Shown here: positions 8,315-16,035 of the stretch, piece after piece
Layout of the letters: each line of letters opens with the position of its first letter
Numbering within the stretch: the first letter of the stretch is position 1
Source of the DNA: CAYMWF01 sp964394085 [NCBI: uncultured Gemmatimonadota bacterium]
GTDB lineage: Bacteria; GCA-2686955; CAYMWF01
Assembly (NCBI GenBank): GCA_964394085.1
Contig: CAYMWF010000012.1
Coordinates: 43,430-86,812, forward strand
Direction of reading: 5' to 3'
DNA length: 43,383 nucleotides
Made by a program: the position numbers and the translations under genes
Notes under the pieces: model-generated
The model's database searches: none
Told to the model about the DNA's origin: nothing
The model's input: only the letters and a program-made list of their open reading frames with translations

Positions 8315-9278
8315 TGTTCTCTATGGTTTCGTATTTTTCATACGCCCTGATAATATTCTGCACAAGATTGTGGCGTACTACATCCTGTTCGGTAAAATAT
8401 ACGAATTCCACTCCAGGTACCGATGCAAGCACCGACTGTACATGAACCAGTCCGGAAGTACTCGTATCTGGCAGATCGATTTGGGTGATGTCACCGGTGA
8501 TAACCGCCCTGGAACCCCCGCCTAATCTGGTCAGAAACATTTTCATTTGCATTTTAGATGCATTCTGGCCTTCATCCAGAATAACAAACGAGTTATTTAA
8601 AGTCCGGCCGCGCATGTACGCCAAGGGAACAATCTCTATCACTCCCGTTTCGATCAACCTGTTGACACGCTCAGGTTTGATCAGCGCCATGAGAGCATCG
8701 GAGAGAGGGCGCATGTAGGGATCGACTTTCTCGTTGATATCCCCTGGCAGAAACCCAAGGCTTTCACCAGCTTCAACCGCCGGCCTGACGAGTACGATTC
8801 GTTGTATCCCACCTGCATTCAGCAAAGATAGCGCGGCTGCGACAGCAAGATAGGTTTTACCTGTGCCGGCAGGTCCGATACAAACAACAACATCGTGTGT
8901 TTGCATGGCCTTGACATAAGTGCTCTGAAGAATAGTTTTGGGGTATACCAGCTTACCGCCTGAACCCGGCGCCAAGGTCTCGTTAGTAAAATTCAACAGC
9001 ATTTGTTCATTTGGTGACTTGATCATATCGTTGAAATACCGAATTCTCTGTTCTGAAATTCTCCCGCCGTTCTTTACGTTCTCGACTAGTCTATCAAGAA
9101 GTATTTCGACTTCGTCCAGCGCTTCTACCGATCCCTTGAGGATGAGATTATCACCACGGGCAGCCACTGAAGCAGATACAAGGTTGTTTATCAGTTTCAG
9201 ATTGCAATCGTTGCTTCCAAAAAAATCTATCAGGTTGATTTCTTTGAGAGTGTACTTTCTGGTTTCTATTTCTGACAT
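8268..9278 (-). CDS. phoH: PhoH-family ATPase
   Basis: This 336-residue cytoplasmic P-loop ATPase of the PhoH/YbeZ family has an N-terminal KH-like small domain (about 20-70) and a helicase-like ATPase core. Walker A is GPAGTGKT (135-142) and Walker B is FVILDEGQNA with D235 and E236. The motifs RPAVEAGESLGFLPGD and TGDITQIDLP are typical of the family. PhoH proteins act with YbeY in RNA processing and may be RNA helicases, although the biochemical role is not settled. It is the first gene of the minus-strand operon that runs to recO. The ATG at 9278 has GGAG unusually close (one base), so translation initiation may be weak or start slightly differently. Confidence 0.94.
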   Translation of the reverse strand: MSEIETRKYTLKEINLIDFFGSNDCNLKLINNLVSASVAARGDNLILKGSVEALDEVEILLDRLVENVKNGGRISEQRIRYFNDMIKSPNEQMLLNFTNETLAPGSGGKLVYPKTILQSTYVKAMQTHDVVVCIGPAGTGKTYLAVAAALSLLNAGGIQRIVLVRPAVEAGESLGFLPGDINEKVDPYMRPLSDALMALIKPERVNRLIETGVIEIVPLAYMRGRTLNNSFVILDEGQNASKMQMKMFLTRLGGGSRAVITGDITQIDLPDTSTSGLVHVQSVLASVPGVEFVYFTEQDVVRHNLVQNIIRAYEKYETIENNDTAQAGENEKEIRK

Positions 9279-9885
9279 ACTCCAGTGTTATTTTTTCAGA
9301 AGCGCTCGTCTTTCTCAACTCTGTGAGGGAGTAAAGAAAAAAATCAGGATTATTTTCTCTACGATTTTCGGAAGAAAAACATCACCCATCCTGACTTACC
9401 CGCAAACAGTTCCCGGCTCGGGTAAAGACGATCTTTCATCCAGTCTGACCTTGAGAATGATTGACAACCTCCCATTAATATAATACTCCCTGAACACCTG
9501 GATGTCAGGGAGTATCACATACTACAGAAGAAATGTTCCGACCGGTCTCGCACAATCCGGCGCTATATCCGAAACCTCGGAATCCAAGTAAGTCTCTACT
9601 CCTCGTTTGGGAGTAATCTGTTTCCTGCATTCTAGTGATAAACCGTCTCACCGGAATGCATTACTGATTTCATTAGAAGGAATAGGTTTTAACAACGAAT
9701 CTGTCAAGAAAAAACGCCATAAGACGGATTATATAAGCTCGAAGTGCTAATTTTTTTCAAAATCTGTGATTTCTGCCCTCTTTATAGAATAGAGGCTGTT
9801 TTTCTTTCTAATTGGCTCCGGTGGGGGTGAAAGTTCTTCCGGTAGCCGCGGTTAATGGTTCGAACGGCTCAAGAGGAGGTATCTG
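9279..9885. other. Divergent intergenic region between phoH and small beta-protein genes
   Basis: About 600 bases hold no convincing gene. The sequence GGGAGTA occurs at 9327-9333, 9508-9514 and 9609-9615, with the complement TACTCCC at 9484-9490 and TACTCC at 9597-9602. Two pairs of these form inverted repeats (see 9483-9515; 9597-9615). A weak hairpin followed by T-rich sequence (CCTCT at 9777-9781 paired with AGAGG at 9791-9795, then TTTTT) could stop plus-strand transcription before the gene at 9886. Promoters for both flanking operons must lie here, but I cannot fix their boxes. Confidence 0.5.
9483..9515. promoter_or_regulatory. Perfect 11-bp inverted repeat, possible operator or terminator
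   Basis: ATACTCCCTGA (9483-9493) is followed after 11 bases by its exact complement TCAGGGAGTAT (9505-9515). There is no T-tract on the plus side. On the minus side only an AT-rich stretch follows. The core GGGAGTA recurs elsewhere in the same intergenic region, which favours a protein-binding site over a simple terminator, but this is inference. Confidence 0.45.
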
Positions 9886-10272
9886 ATGGCAATTGTAACA
9901 GATTGGAAAAATCCCGTCGGTGGTGAAGGTACGGCCATGTCGTACACGGTTATCGACGCACCGAACAACACAACCGCCTGGACCGGTAACATACCGTTTC
10001 TGCTTCCCGCCGCTTATGTTACCGTGTTTGCTGAAGCAACATCCACATTATCCGGTAATGCAAGTTTCGCGCTGGAAGGCTCTGCAGATGGTACGACATT
10101 CGTAACATTGGAGTCGAATATCATTCCGGCCACCGATCTTGCGTCACCGGCGGTGGGGTCGGTTGATTTGGTGAAATGGCAGGCAATGAAATACCGATTG
10201 GCAGTAACGACTACCGGCAACGACAGCACCAAGGATCTGACCTTTAGCATTGTTTACAGAAGGGAGATATAA
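9886..10272 (+). CDS. Small beta-rich protein of unknown function (phage-structural look), 1
   Basis: I do not recognise this 128-residue protein. Its ATG has a clear AAGAGGAGG six bases upstream. There is no signal peptide, membrane segment or cysteine. The sequence alternates short hydrophobic and Thr/Ser/Asn-rich stretches (for example AYVTVFAEAT, FALEGSADGTTF, MKYRLAVTTTG), as in a single beta-sandwich domain. The central phrase LEGSADGTTFVTLES resembles stretches seen in tailed-phage decoration or tail proteins. The next gene, two bases downstream, has the same length class and similar strand pattern, so the two may be diverged duplicates that assemble together. No other phage gene is nearby. 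A role in an extracellular or particle-like assembly is only a guess. Confidence 0.8.
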   Translation: MAIVTDWKNPVGGEGTAMSYTVIDAPNNTTAWTGNIPFLLPAAYVTVFAEATSTLSGNASFALEGSADGTTFVTLESNIIPATDLASPAVGSVDLVKWQAMKYRLAVTTTGNDSTKDLTFSIVYRREI

Positions 10273-10273
10273 G

Positions 10274-10618
10274 ATGCCCGATATGACAATTAAAACCCAG
10301 TCGAATGAAGTCTCCGGGACAGGTGCTTCAAGCAGTCATGATATGAAAAATTACTCAAGAGCTACCGTGACACTTATCATCAGCCAGGCTCAGGGCACGA
10401 CTCGAGCGCTTGATCTTGTACTGCAGCATTCACCGGACAATAGCACTTGGTCCAACATGTTTAAAGAAAACCTGCAGGGATTATTCAAACGGATGTCCGC
10501 CGAAGGGCAACAGACCATCCTCGTAACCAAATTCTCCAGGTATGTTCGCGCTTTGTGGGAAGTATCCGGTACCGGCAGCCCGTCGTTTACATTTACGGTA
10601 ACAGCTGTAGCAAACTGA
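10274..10618 (+). CDS. Small beta-rich protein of unknown function (phage-structural look), 2
   Basis: This 114-residue protein is not recognised. The start is the ATG at 10274, directly behind the previous stop, with AGGGAGAT upstream. The frame also opens earlier at 10250, but that would overlap the neighbour. Like its neighbour it has no signal peptide and looks all-beta: YSRATVTLIISQA, ALDLVLQHSPDNSTW, YVRALWEVSGTG, FTFTVTAVAN. The phrase LQHSPDNSTWSNM matches the S-x-D-x-x-x-W/F pattern in its partner (GSADGTTF), which supports a common fold. The pair forms a two-gene unit ended by a strong terminator at 10673-10705, so these genes are probably expressed at a high and independent level. 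Confidence 0.8.
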   Translation: MPDMTIKTQSNEVSGTGASSSHDMKNYSRATVTLIISQAQGTTRALDLVLQHSPDNSTWSNMFKENLQGLFKRMSAEGQQTILVTKFSRYVRALWEVSGTGSPSFTFTVTAVAN

Positions 10619-10672
10619 TTGCATCAGAAATCGATTTCAGTATTTGATTGGTTAAACAGAAGCAAAATAAGG

Positions 10673-10705
10673 AAAAGCCGTTGCTCCTACCTGCAGCGGC
10701 TTTTT
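10673..10705 (+). terminator. Rho-independent terminator
   Basis: AAAAGCCGTTGC (10673-10684) pairs with GCAGCGGCTTTT (10693-10704), leaving an 8-base loop. The 12-bp stem has one G-U pair, and the right arm ends in TTTTT. It sits 54 bases behind the second small beta-protein gene and closes that transcript. It also shows that the open frame running through it into the ABC transporter is not translated from 10648. Confidence 0.85.
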
Positions 10706-10770
10706 ATTTACACAGGTTCCGGGCATCGGATATCATCGCCACTCCTTGTTTCCGACACCCGGAGAGTTCA

Positions 10771-12624
10771 GTGCCTGTAACAAAAAACAAATCACTTGGG
10801 ATAAGGATCTGGCGGCTTGCCGCAAAACATAAAAGACTCCTGTTCCTGGCATTCTTGACAACGATCCTCTATTCCATTTTCAACGCCGCTACTCTCTGGG
10901 TCTCCGCGAGCTTCCTTGAAACAATATTCTCAGCCTCGATAACCGAACAAGTTCCTGTGGCGGCTTCCGGAGTCGCGGGCTTGAATGACACTCTGAAGAA
11001 CATGACCAGGATGCTGGTTGTTCATGAAAACCGTACGGATACTTTGATAGCCGTCTGTATTCTCCTGCTTGCGGCATTTCTGTTTAAGAATATTTTCGCT
11101 TATTCGAGGGGAGTTCTTCTTGGGATCGTGAGATTGAGGATAATCGTAGATCTCCGGAATCGTATTTTCCATCATTTGAACACGCTTCAAATCGGCTACT
11201 ACGATAACAAAAAAGGAGGTGAGATCACCTCTATAGCGATTAATGATGTTGCGATAATGAACCGGATGTTATTCAGCGGAATCTCGCGGTTGCTGTTTGT
11301 TCCCTTCGAAGTCCTGACGCTTCTAGTAATTCTCGTCATAATCAGCTGGAAACTCTCCCTGGTGACTTTTATTTTTATTCCTGTTTCCGGCATGCTTCTA
11401 GTAACGATCGGAAACAGTATAAGGAGAAAGAGCAGACGGGCATTAAAACAGATCAGTGAAGTCGTTCACATCATCCAGGAAGTCGTACAATCCATCCGCG
11501 TGGTCAAAGCGTTTTGTACTGAACACTTCGAGATGCGCCGATTTGAAAAAACAAACGCCCGGTTCTTCGGAATTTCACTTAAGCGATTACAGCTTCAACA
11601 ACTTTCTTCACCTTTGAATGAATTCATCGGAGCTGTGATCGGGATTGCGCTTCTCTGGTATGCAGGCAGGGAGGTTTTGGCCGGGCAAGGCCTCACTTCG
11701 GAAGATTTCATCAGGTTCATGATCGTCCTGTTCTCTCTTTTCCAGCCGCTCAGGACGCTCTCCGGCTTGAACAATATGCTAAACGAGGGCCTGGCCGCCG
11801 GTGAAAGGGTATTCTCACTTATCGACCAGGAACCTGATTTTGCCGACAGCCCGTCCTCAGTTAGTGTGACAGCCTTCGAAAGGGAGATTGCTTACGAATC
11901 GGTTTCGTTCAGATACAATTCGGAAACCGAAAAGATACTCGATAAAATCTCATTCACCATCAGGAAAGGTGAGGTTGTCGCGCTCGTGGGTCCGAGCGGG
12001 GCGGGTAAATCGACGATAGCCGATCTCCTGCCTCGTTTCTACGATTTATCAGAAGGAGCGATAACCATAGATGGAACGGATATAAAGGATATCCGGCTTG
12101 AATCCCTTCGCACCTTGATGGGGATCGTTTCCCAGGAAACGCTCCTGTTCAACGATACCCTGTTTAACAATATCGCTTACGGTTCATTCGGAGCGAACCG
12201 TGAGCAGGTGGAAGCGGCTGCACACGTTGCAAATGCCTACGACTTCATATGTGAACTTGCCGACGGCTTCGATACGATTATCGGCGACCGAGGTGTTAAA
12301 TTATCTGGTGGACAAAGGCAGAGAATCTCTATTGCCAGGGCAGTTCTGAAAAACCCGCCGATCCTTATACTTGATGAGGCGACATCATCCCTCGATACAG
12401 AATCGGAAAAACAAGTACAGGAAGCGCTTCAAAGATTGATGTCCAATCGTACCGCACTCGTCATCGCCCACCGGCTTTCCACAGTAACGAATGCTGATAG
12501 GATAATTATGATTGAGCGTGGAAAGATCTCGGGAATGGGACCACATGCGGAGCTTCTGAAAACCTGCAGTTCCTACGAACGGCTCCACTCTCTGCAGTTC
12601 AGCAACAAAGACGGCACGGCCTGA
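10771..12624 (+). CDS. MsbA-type ABC exporter (fused permease-ATPase)
   Basis: This half-size ABC exporter of 617 residues acts as a homodimer in the inner membrane. The permease part (six helices, about residues 15-320) is followed by the nucleotide-binding domain: Walker A GPSGAGKS (407-414), signature LSGGQRQR, Walker B ILILDEATSSLD and the H-loop IAHRLST. The closest general relatives are MsbA lipid A flippases and multidrug or lipid exporters. The substrate cannot be assigned from sequence. The frame is open from 10648, but a terminator lies in that stretch. The GTG at 10771 with GGAGAG four bases upstream gives a standard N-terminus (KSLGIRIWRLAAKHKRLL). It stands alone, with no LPS genes adjacent. 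Confidence 0.93.
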   Translation: MPVTKNKSLGIRIWRLAAKHKRLLFLAFLTTILYSIFNAATLWVSASFLETIFSASITEQVPVAASGVAGLNDTLKNMTRMLVVHENRTDTLIAVCILLLAAFLFKNIFAYSRGVLLGIVRLRIIVDLRNRIFHHLNTLQIGYYDNKKGGEITSIAINDVAIMNRMLFSGISRLLFVPFEVLTLLVILVIISWKLSLVTFIFIPVSGMLLVTIGNSIRRKSRRALKQISEVVHIIQEVVQSIRVVKAFCTEHFEMRRFEKTNARFFGISLKRLQLQQLSSPLNEFIGAVIGIALLWYAGREVLAGQGLTSEDFIRFMIVLFSLFQPLRTLSGLNNMLNEGLAAGERVFSLIDQEPDFADSPSSVSVTAFEREIAYESVSFRYNSETEKILDKISFTIRKGEVVALVGPSGAGKSTIADLLPRFYDLSEGAITIDGTDIKDIRLESLRTLMGIVSQETLLFNDTLFNNIAYGSFGANREQVEAAAHVANAYDFICELADGFDTIIGDRGVKLSGGQRQRISIARAVLKNPPILILDEATSSLDTESEKQVQEALQRLMSNRTALVIAHRLSTVTNADRIIMIERGKISGMGPHAELLKTCSSYERLHSLQFSNKDGTA

Positions 12625-12931
12625 ACGTCCAGGTTTTCAGGGTCGAGAGAATCAGTTTGAGGTTGCCTGTTTGAGAAAGGTCTTGTATAATCGATTCCAT
12701 AGATTCGGGCGATATGGATGACAAACTATCGCTGATTCCGCGGGTGGTTGTCCTTGAGCATTCCCTCCGGCAACTGGCGGTTCAATAAGAGTAATCATTC
12801 GGGGTGTTTAAAAACTCAGCTTATCGTCTTCCAGGTGCGGTAAGGACCGGTGCACAAGATTCAGAGTGCTCTAACACATGATTCGGTGCGGTTAGATAGA
12901 CAAACCAACAGACTCTTGAAGGAGTTTACAA
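12625..12931. other. Intergenic region with possible ilvE leader
   Basis: The 307 bases between the ABC exporter and ilvE contain no supported gene. A candidate promoter is at 12663-12691. If it is used, the ilvE mRNA would have a leader of about 235 bases. I found no run of Leu, Ile or Val codons behind a start codon and no T-box consensus, so classical attenuation is not evident. Confidence 0.45.
12663..12691 (+). promoter_or_regulatory. Candidate sigma70-type promoter for ilvE
   Basis: TTGCCT (12663-12668) and a perfect TATAAT (12686-12691) are separated by 17 bases. The -10 box is consensus and the -35 box matches four of six. It lies about 240 bases before ilvE and is the best match in this gap. 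Chance matches are possible. Confidence 0.35.
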
Positions 12932-13864
12932 ATGTCGACCTTTGCAGAAAAAGAAAAAATTTGGTTCAGCGGAAAAATGGTAGATTGGAAAGATGCGACA
13001 ATTCATGTCATGTCCCATGTTATCCATTACGGTTCGGCTGTTTTTGAGGGGGTTCGATGCTACGACACCGCCAGAGGTCCGGCTATATTTCGGCTGAAAG
13101 AGCATACACGGCGTCTTTTCGACTCGGCAAAAATATACCGTATGGATATGCCGTTTTCCCAGGACGAAATCAATAAAGCCACCGTTGAAACCGTACGTAT
13201 CAACGATCTTCGGTCAGCCTATATCCGTCCAATCGCTTTCAGAGGTTACGATTCACTCGGAGTCGACCCTGTCGACTGCCCGACCGAGGTTGTGATAGCC
13301 ACCATGAACTGGGGAAAATATCTCGGTGATGAAGCGATCAATCAGGGTGTCGATGTTCGTGTATCTTCATGGACGAGGATGGGTCCGAATACTTTCCCTG
13401 CCATGGCGAAATGCGGGGCAAACTATATGAACTCCCAGCTGATAAAGCTCGAAGCGAAAGCCGACGGGTATATCGAAGGAATCGCCCTCGACACCAATGG
13501 ATATGTGAGTGAGGGTTCAGGTGAGAATATATTCGTGATACGTGACGGAGAGATCAATACCCCGCCGCTGGGAGCTTCCGTTCTTCCCGGTATCACGAGA
13601 GACACAGTAATAACGCTCGCACAAGACCTGGGATACGAAGTAAAAGAAACTCTCGTTCCCCGGGAAATGCTCTATATCGCAGACGAAGTATTTTTCACCG
13701 GAAGTGCAGCTGAGGTCAGCCCTATCCGGTCGATAGACCGGATTCCAATCGGCAGCGGCACTCGTGGCCCGATCACCAGGGAACTGCAGGAAAAGTTCTT
13801 CACAATGCTTGAGACAGGTGACGACTTCGGGAACGGGTGGATGACGTTTGTCTACGAAGACTGA
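12932..13864 (+). CDS. ilvE: Branched-chain amino acid aminotransferase
   Basis: IlvE transfers the amino group between glutamate and the 2-keto acids of leucine, isoleucine and valine, the last step of their synthesis and the first of their breakdown. The 310 residues match class IV aminotransferases: an N-terminal HYGSAVFEG motif, R61 in the HTRRLF region, the PLP-binding lysine K160 in [11 protein letters not shown], and [12 protein letters not shown] further on. The start at 12932 has AAGGAG at the right distance. The remaining Ilv/Leu pathway genes are not in the window. The next genes also act in amino-group transfer, but a 165-base gap with a possible terminator separates them. Confidence 0.95.
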   Translation: MSTFAEKEKIWFSGKMVDWKDATIHVMSHVIHYGSAVFEGVRCYDTARGPAIFRLKEHTRRLFDSAKIYRMDMPFSQDEINKATVETVRINDLRSAYIRPIAFRGYDSLGVDPVDCPTEVVIATMNWGKYLGDEAINQGVDVRVSSWTRMGPNTFPAMAKCGANYMNSQLIKLEAKADGYIEGIALDTNGYVSEGSGENIFVIRDGEINTPPLGASVLPGITRDTVITLAQDLGYEVKETLVPREMLYIADEVFFTGSAAEVSPIRSIDRIPIGSGTRGPITRELQEKFFTMLETGDDFGNGWMTFVYED

Positions 13865-13937
13865 GTCTGGTTAGGATTCCACAGGAAAAATCGACAATTA
13901 TCCAGGGGAAGAGCGTACTAACCCATACTTGCCCGGT

Positions 13938-13961
13938 AAAACCCAGAAATTCCTGGTTTTT
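13938..13961 (+). terminator. Possible weak terminator after ilvE
   Basis: AAAACCCAG (13938-13946) pairs with CTGGTTTT (13953-13960) with one bulged C and a six-base loop, ending in TTTTT. The stem is short and AT-rich, so termination would be partial at best. Position, 74 bases behind ilvE and about 70 before the next start, suits a terminator. Confidence 0.4.
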
Positions 13962-14029
13962 CTGCTAGTGTTTTCTTCTCACACTAAAAGGTCCGGAATA
14001 TTCATCCGGTCCAGATAGTAAAGCCCGTT

Positions 14030-15220
14030 ATGCCGCGATATCGTTCGAAAATGTTCCAGGACTACACAGGTTCAGCATCAATCTTTTCCATTATAGAAGA
14101 GAAGATGAAGACGCTGAATAATATTGATATAATCCGGCTTCATATCGGTGATACGTGTTTCAGTCCGCCATCATTCTTGCGTCCGACCAATTTCGTGCCT
14201 GCCCTGCATTCTGGTTATAACTTGTACTGCGATACCAGAGGAATCGAGCCGTTAAGAACCGGACTATGGAAAAAACTGGCGGAAGACAACAGGCTTGTAT
14301 CCCCGGATCCCGGTGATATCCTTATCACTTGCGGGGCGACACATGGACTGTACTCCACTTTCCAGACTCTACTCGACAAAGATGAAAAAGTAATGATCCT
14401 CGCACCTCACTGGCCGATTATCAATGGAGTGATCCGGAATGCCGGTGGAATTCCGTTCGATGTACCATTCTATACCGATCTTTACGAAGATCCTTCTATG
14501 GACATTCATGAATACCTGGACGACTTCGTCTCCAAGGATACGGCGGCCATATATATCAACACACCGAATAATCCGTGCGGGAAGGTCCTATCTGAGGCCC
14601 AGCTTGCACAGATAGGGGCATTCGCAGGGAAGCACGGTCTCTGGGTTGTCTCGGATGAAGCATATGAGCATTTCATCTACAACAAATCTCCCCATGTCAG
14701 CATCGCCGCTCTCGATGGAATGTTCGATCGAACCGTAACAGTCTTCTCATTCTCCAAAACTTACGCCGCAGCAGGTTATCGACTGGGTTATGTTGTCGCC
14801 CCCCCGGAGTTAAGTCGCGAAATCGGGAAGGTGACCGTCAACTCAATCTACGGGGTCAGCACTCTGATACAGAATATGGCCACGACCGCGATCAATGAAA
14901 GAACAGGCTGGATCGAACAGCTTCTGAAGAAGTACCAGAGAATGAGAGAGACGGCAATGGACCTGCTCGCCTGCGATTTCTCAAGACCGGAAGGGGGATT
15001 CTATTTCTTCGTTGATCTGGGTGATTACATCGACAAGGACGGAATGGCCGGCCTGGTCGGCCGCTTGCTCGAAGAAGGAGTATCCGTGACGCCCGGTGAA
15101 GTTTTTGGCGCCGGATATGAAAGTTATGTCAGAATATGTTTCACCGGTGAACCTATGCCGAGACTTTGCCAGGGAATCGAACGTCTGAACAGGGTTCTAG
15201 AAGAAAGAAGCGGCGGATGA
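14030..15220 (+). CDS. Class I/II PLP-dependent aminotransferase
   Basis: The 396-residue fold-type I aminotransferase shows the expected motifs: NTPNNPCG (substrate and PLP contact), VSDEAYE with D209 (pyridine nitrogen), SFSKTYAAAGYRLGY with the Schiff-base lysine K243, and a C-terminal arginine in YVRICFTG that should bind the substrate carboxylate. The overlap with the downstream carbon-nitrogen hydrolase (ATGA) suggests a coupled pathway. The usual pairing of such genes is a glutamine- or methionine-type transaminase with omega-amidase, in which glutamine is the amino donor and the resulting 2-oxoglutaramate is deamidated. That role is inferred from context. Aspartate or aromatic amino acid transaminase activity remains possible. 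There is no strong Shine-Dalgarno before the ATG. Confidence 0.9.
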   Translation: MPRYRSKMFQDYTGSASIFSIIEEKMKTLNNIDIIRLHIGDTCFSPPSFLRPTNFVPALHSGYNLYCDTRGIEPLRTGLWKKLAEDNRLVSPDPGDILITCGATHGLYSTFQTLLDKDEKVMILAPHWPIINGVIRNAGGIPFDVPFYTDLYEDPSMDIHEYLDDFVSKDTAAIYINTPNNPCGKVLSEAQLAQIGAFAGKHGLWVVSDEAYEHFIYNKSPHVSIAALDGMFDRTVTVFSFSKTYAAAGYRLGYVVAPPELSREIGKVTVNSIYGVSTLIQNMATTAINERTGWIEQLLKKYQRMRETAMDLLACDFSRPEGGFYFFVDLGDYIDKDGMAGLVGRLLEEGVSVTPGEVFGAGYESYVRICFTGEPMPRLCQGIERLNRVLEERSGG

Positions 15221-16035
15221 ATGTCGGTTACCTCCAGTTCGCTCCCGAGTTCGGTTCCATAAGAGAGAATACAGAGCGTACAGCGGATTTGCTCAAAGAC
15301 TGCGAAGCCGACCTCGTCGTGCTCCCCGAGTTATTCAGTACCGGGTACATGTTCAATTCGCGAAGGGAGCTTCTCGATCTTGCCGAAACTGCGGATGAAA
15401 GTTTTGCGCTGGGATTACTGAGGGATGTCGCTGCCGTTGAGGGCGTCTATATCTCCGCCGGTTTCGCAGAGCTGGGCCGGAACGACTCGGTCTACAATTC
15501 CGCCGCCCTTGTCGGACCGGAAGGTTTGAAGGGAATATATAGAAAGTATCATCTGTTCGATCGAGAAAAAGAAATGTTCACCCCAGGTGAGGATGCGCCT
15601 CAGGTATTCACCATTCCGGGCGCCAGGATCGGAATGATGATCTGTTTCGACTGGCTCTTTCCGGAGGTTGCCAGGATCCTGATGCTTCAAGGAGCTCAAA
15701 TCATCTGTCACCCAGCCAACCTCGTCTTGCCGTTCTGCCAGGCAGCTATGATTACACGTTCTATCGAAAACGGAGTATTTACTATCACTGCGAACAGGGT
15801 CGGTTCGGAATCTTCCGGAGATACATTTCTCAACTTCACAGGTCGGAGCCAGGTTACCGACCCGAAAGGGAATATCCTCGCAAGGGCGTCAGAGAGCGGC
15901 CAGGAGTTATTTGCTGTCACACTGGATCCGTCAGAAGCCGACGAGAAAACACTGACCGAGCGGAACTCTATTATTGCCGACAGAAGAACAGACCTTTATA
16001 CTCTCTCTTGGAAGCAACAGGATGAATCTCACTGA
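15217..16035 (+). CDS. Carbon-nitrogen hydrolase, probable omega-amidase
   Basis: This 272-residue nitrilase-superfamily amidase has the complete Glu-Lys-Cys triad: E38 in LPELF, K110 in YRKYHLF and C143 in MICFDWLFPE. Length and the absence of extra domains fit the Nit2/omega-amidase and N-carbamoylputrescine amidase branch. The ATG at 15217 overlaps the stop of the aminotransferase by four bases (ATGA). An earlier frame start at 15166 would overlap by 55 bases and has no family support. Coupling to a transaminase makes 2-oxoglutaramate or 2-oxosuccinamate hydrolysis the best guess, pulling glutamine- or asparagine-dependent transamination forward. It is followed by an overlapping SGNH gene. 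Confidence 0.9.
   Translation: MNVGYLQFAPEFGSIRENTERTADLLKDCEADLVVLPELFSTGYMFNSRRELLDLAETADESFALGLLRDVAAVEGVYISAGFAELGRNDSVYNSAALVGPEGLKGIYRKYHLFDREKEMFTPGEDAPQVFTIPGARIGMMICFDWLFPEVARILMLQGAQIICHPANLVLPFCQAAMITRSIENGVFTITANRVGSESSGDTFLNFTGRSQVTDPKGNILARASESGQELFAVTLDPSEADEKTLTERNSIIADRRTDLYTLSWKQQDESH

Noticed and set aside
10648-10770. Upstream extension of the ABC exporter frame
   Set aside because: The stretch contains the rho-independent terminator of the previous genes and gives no normal exporter N-terminus. The GTG at 10771 has a ribosome site.
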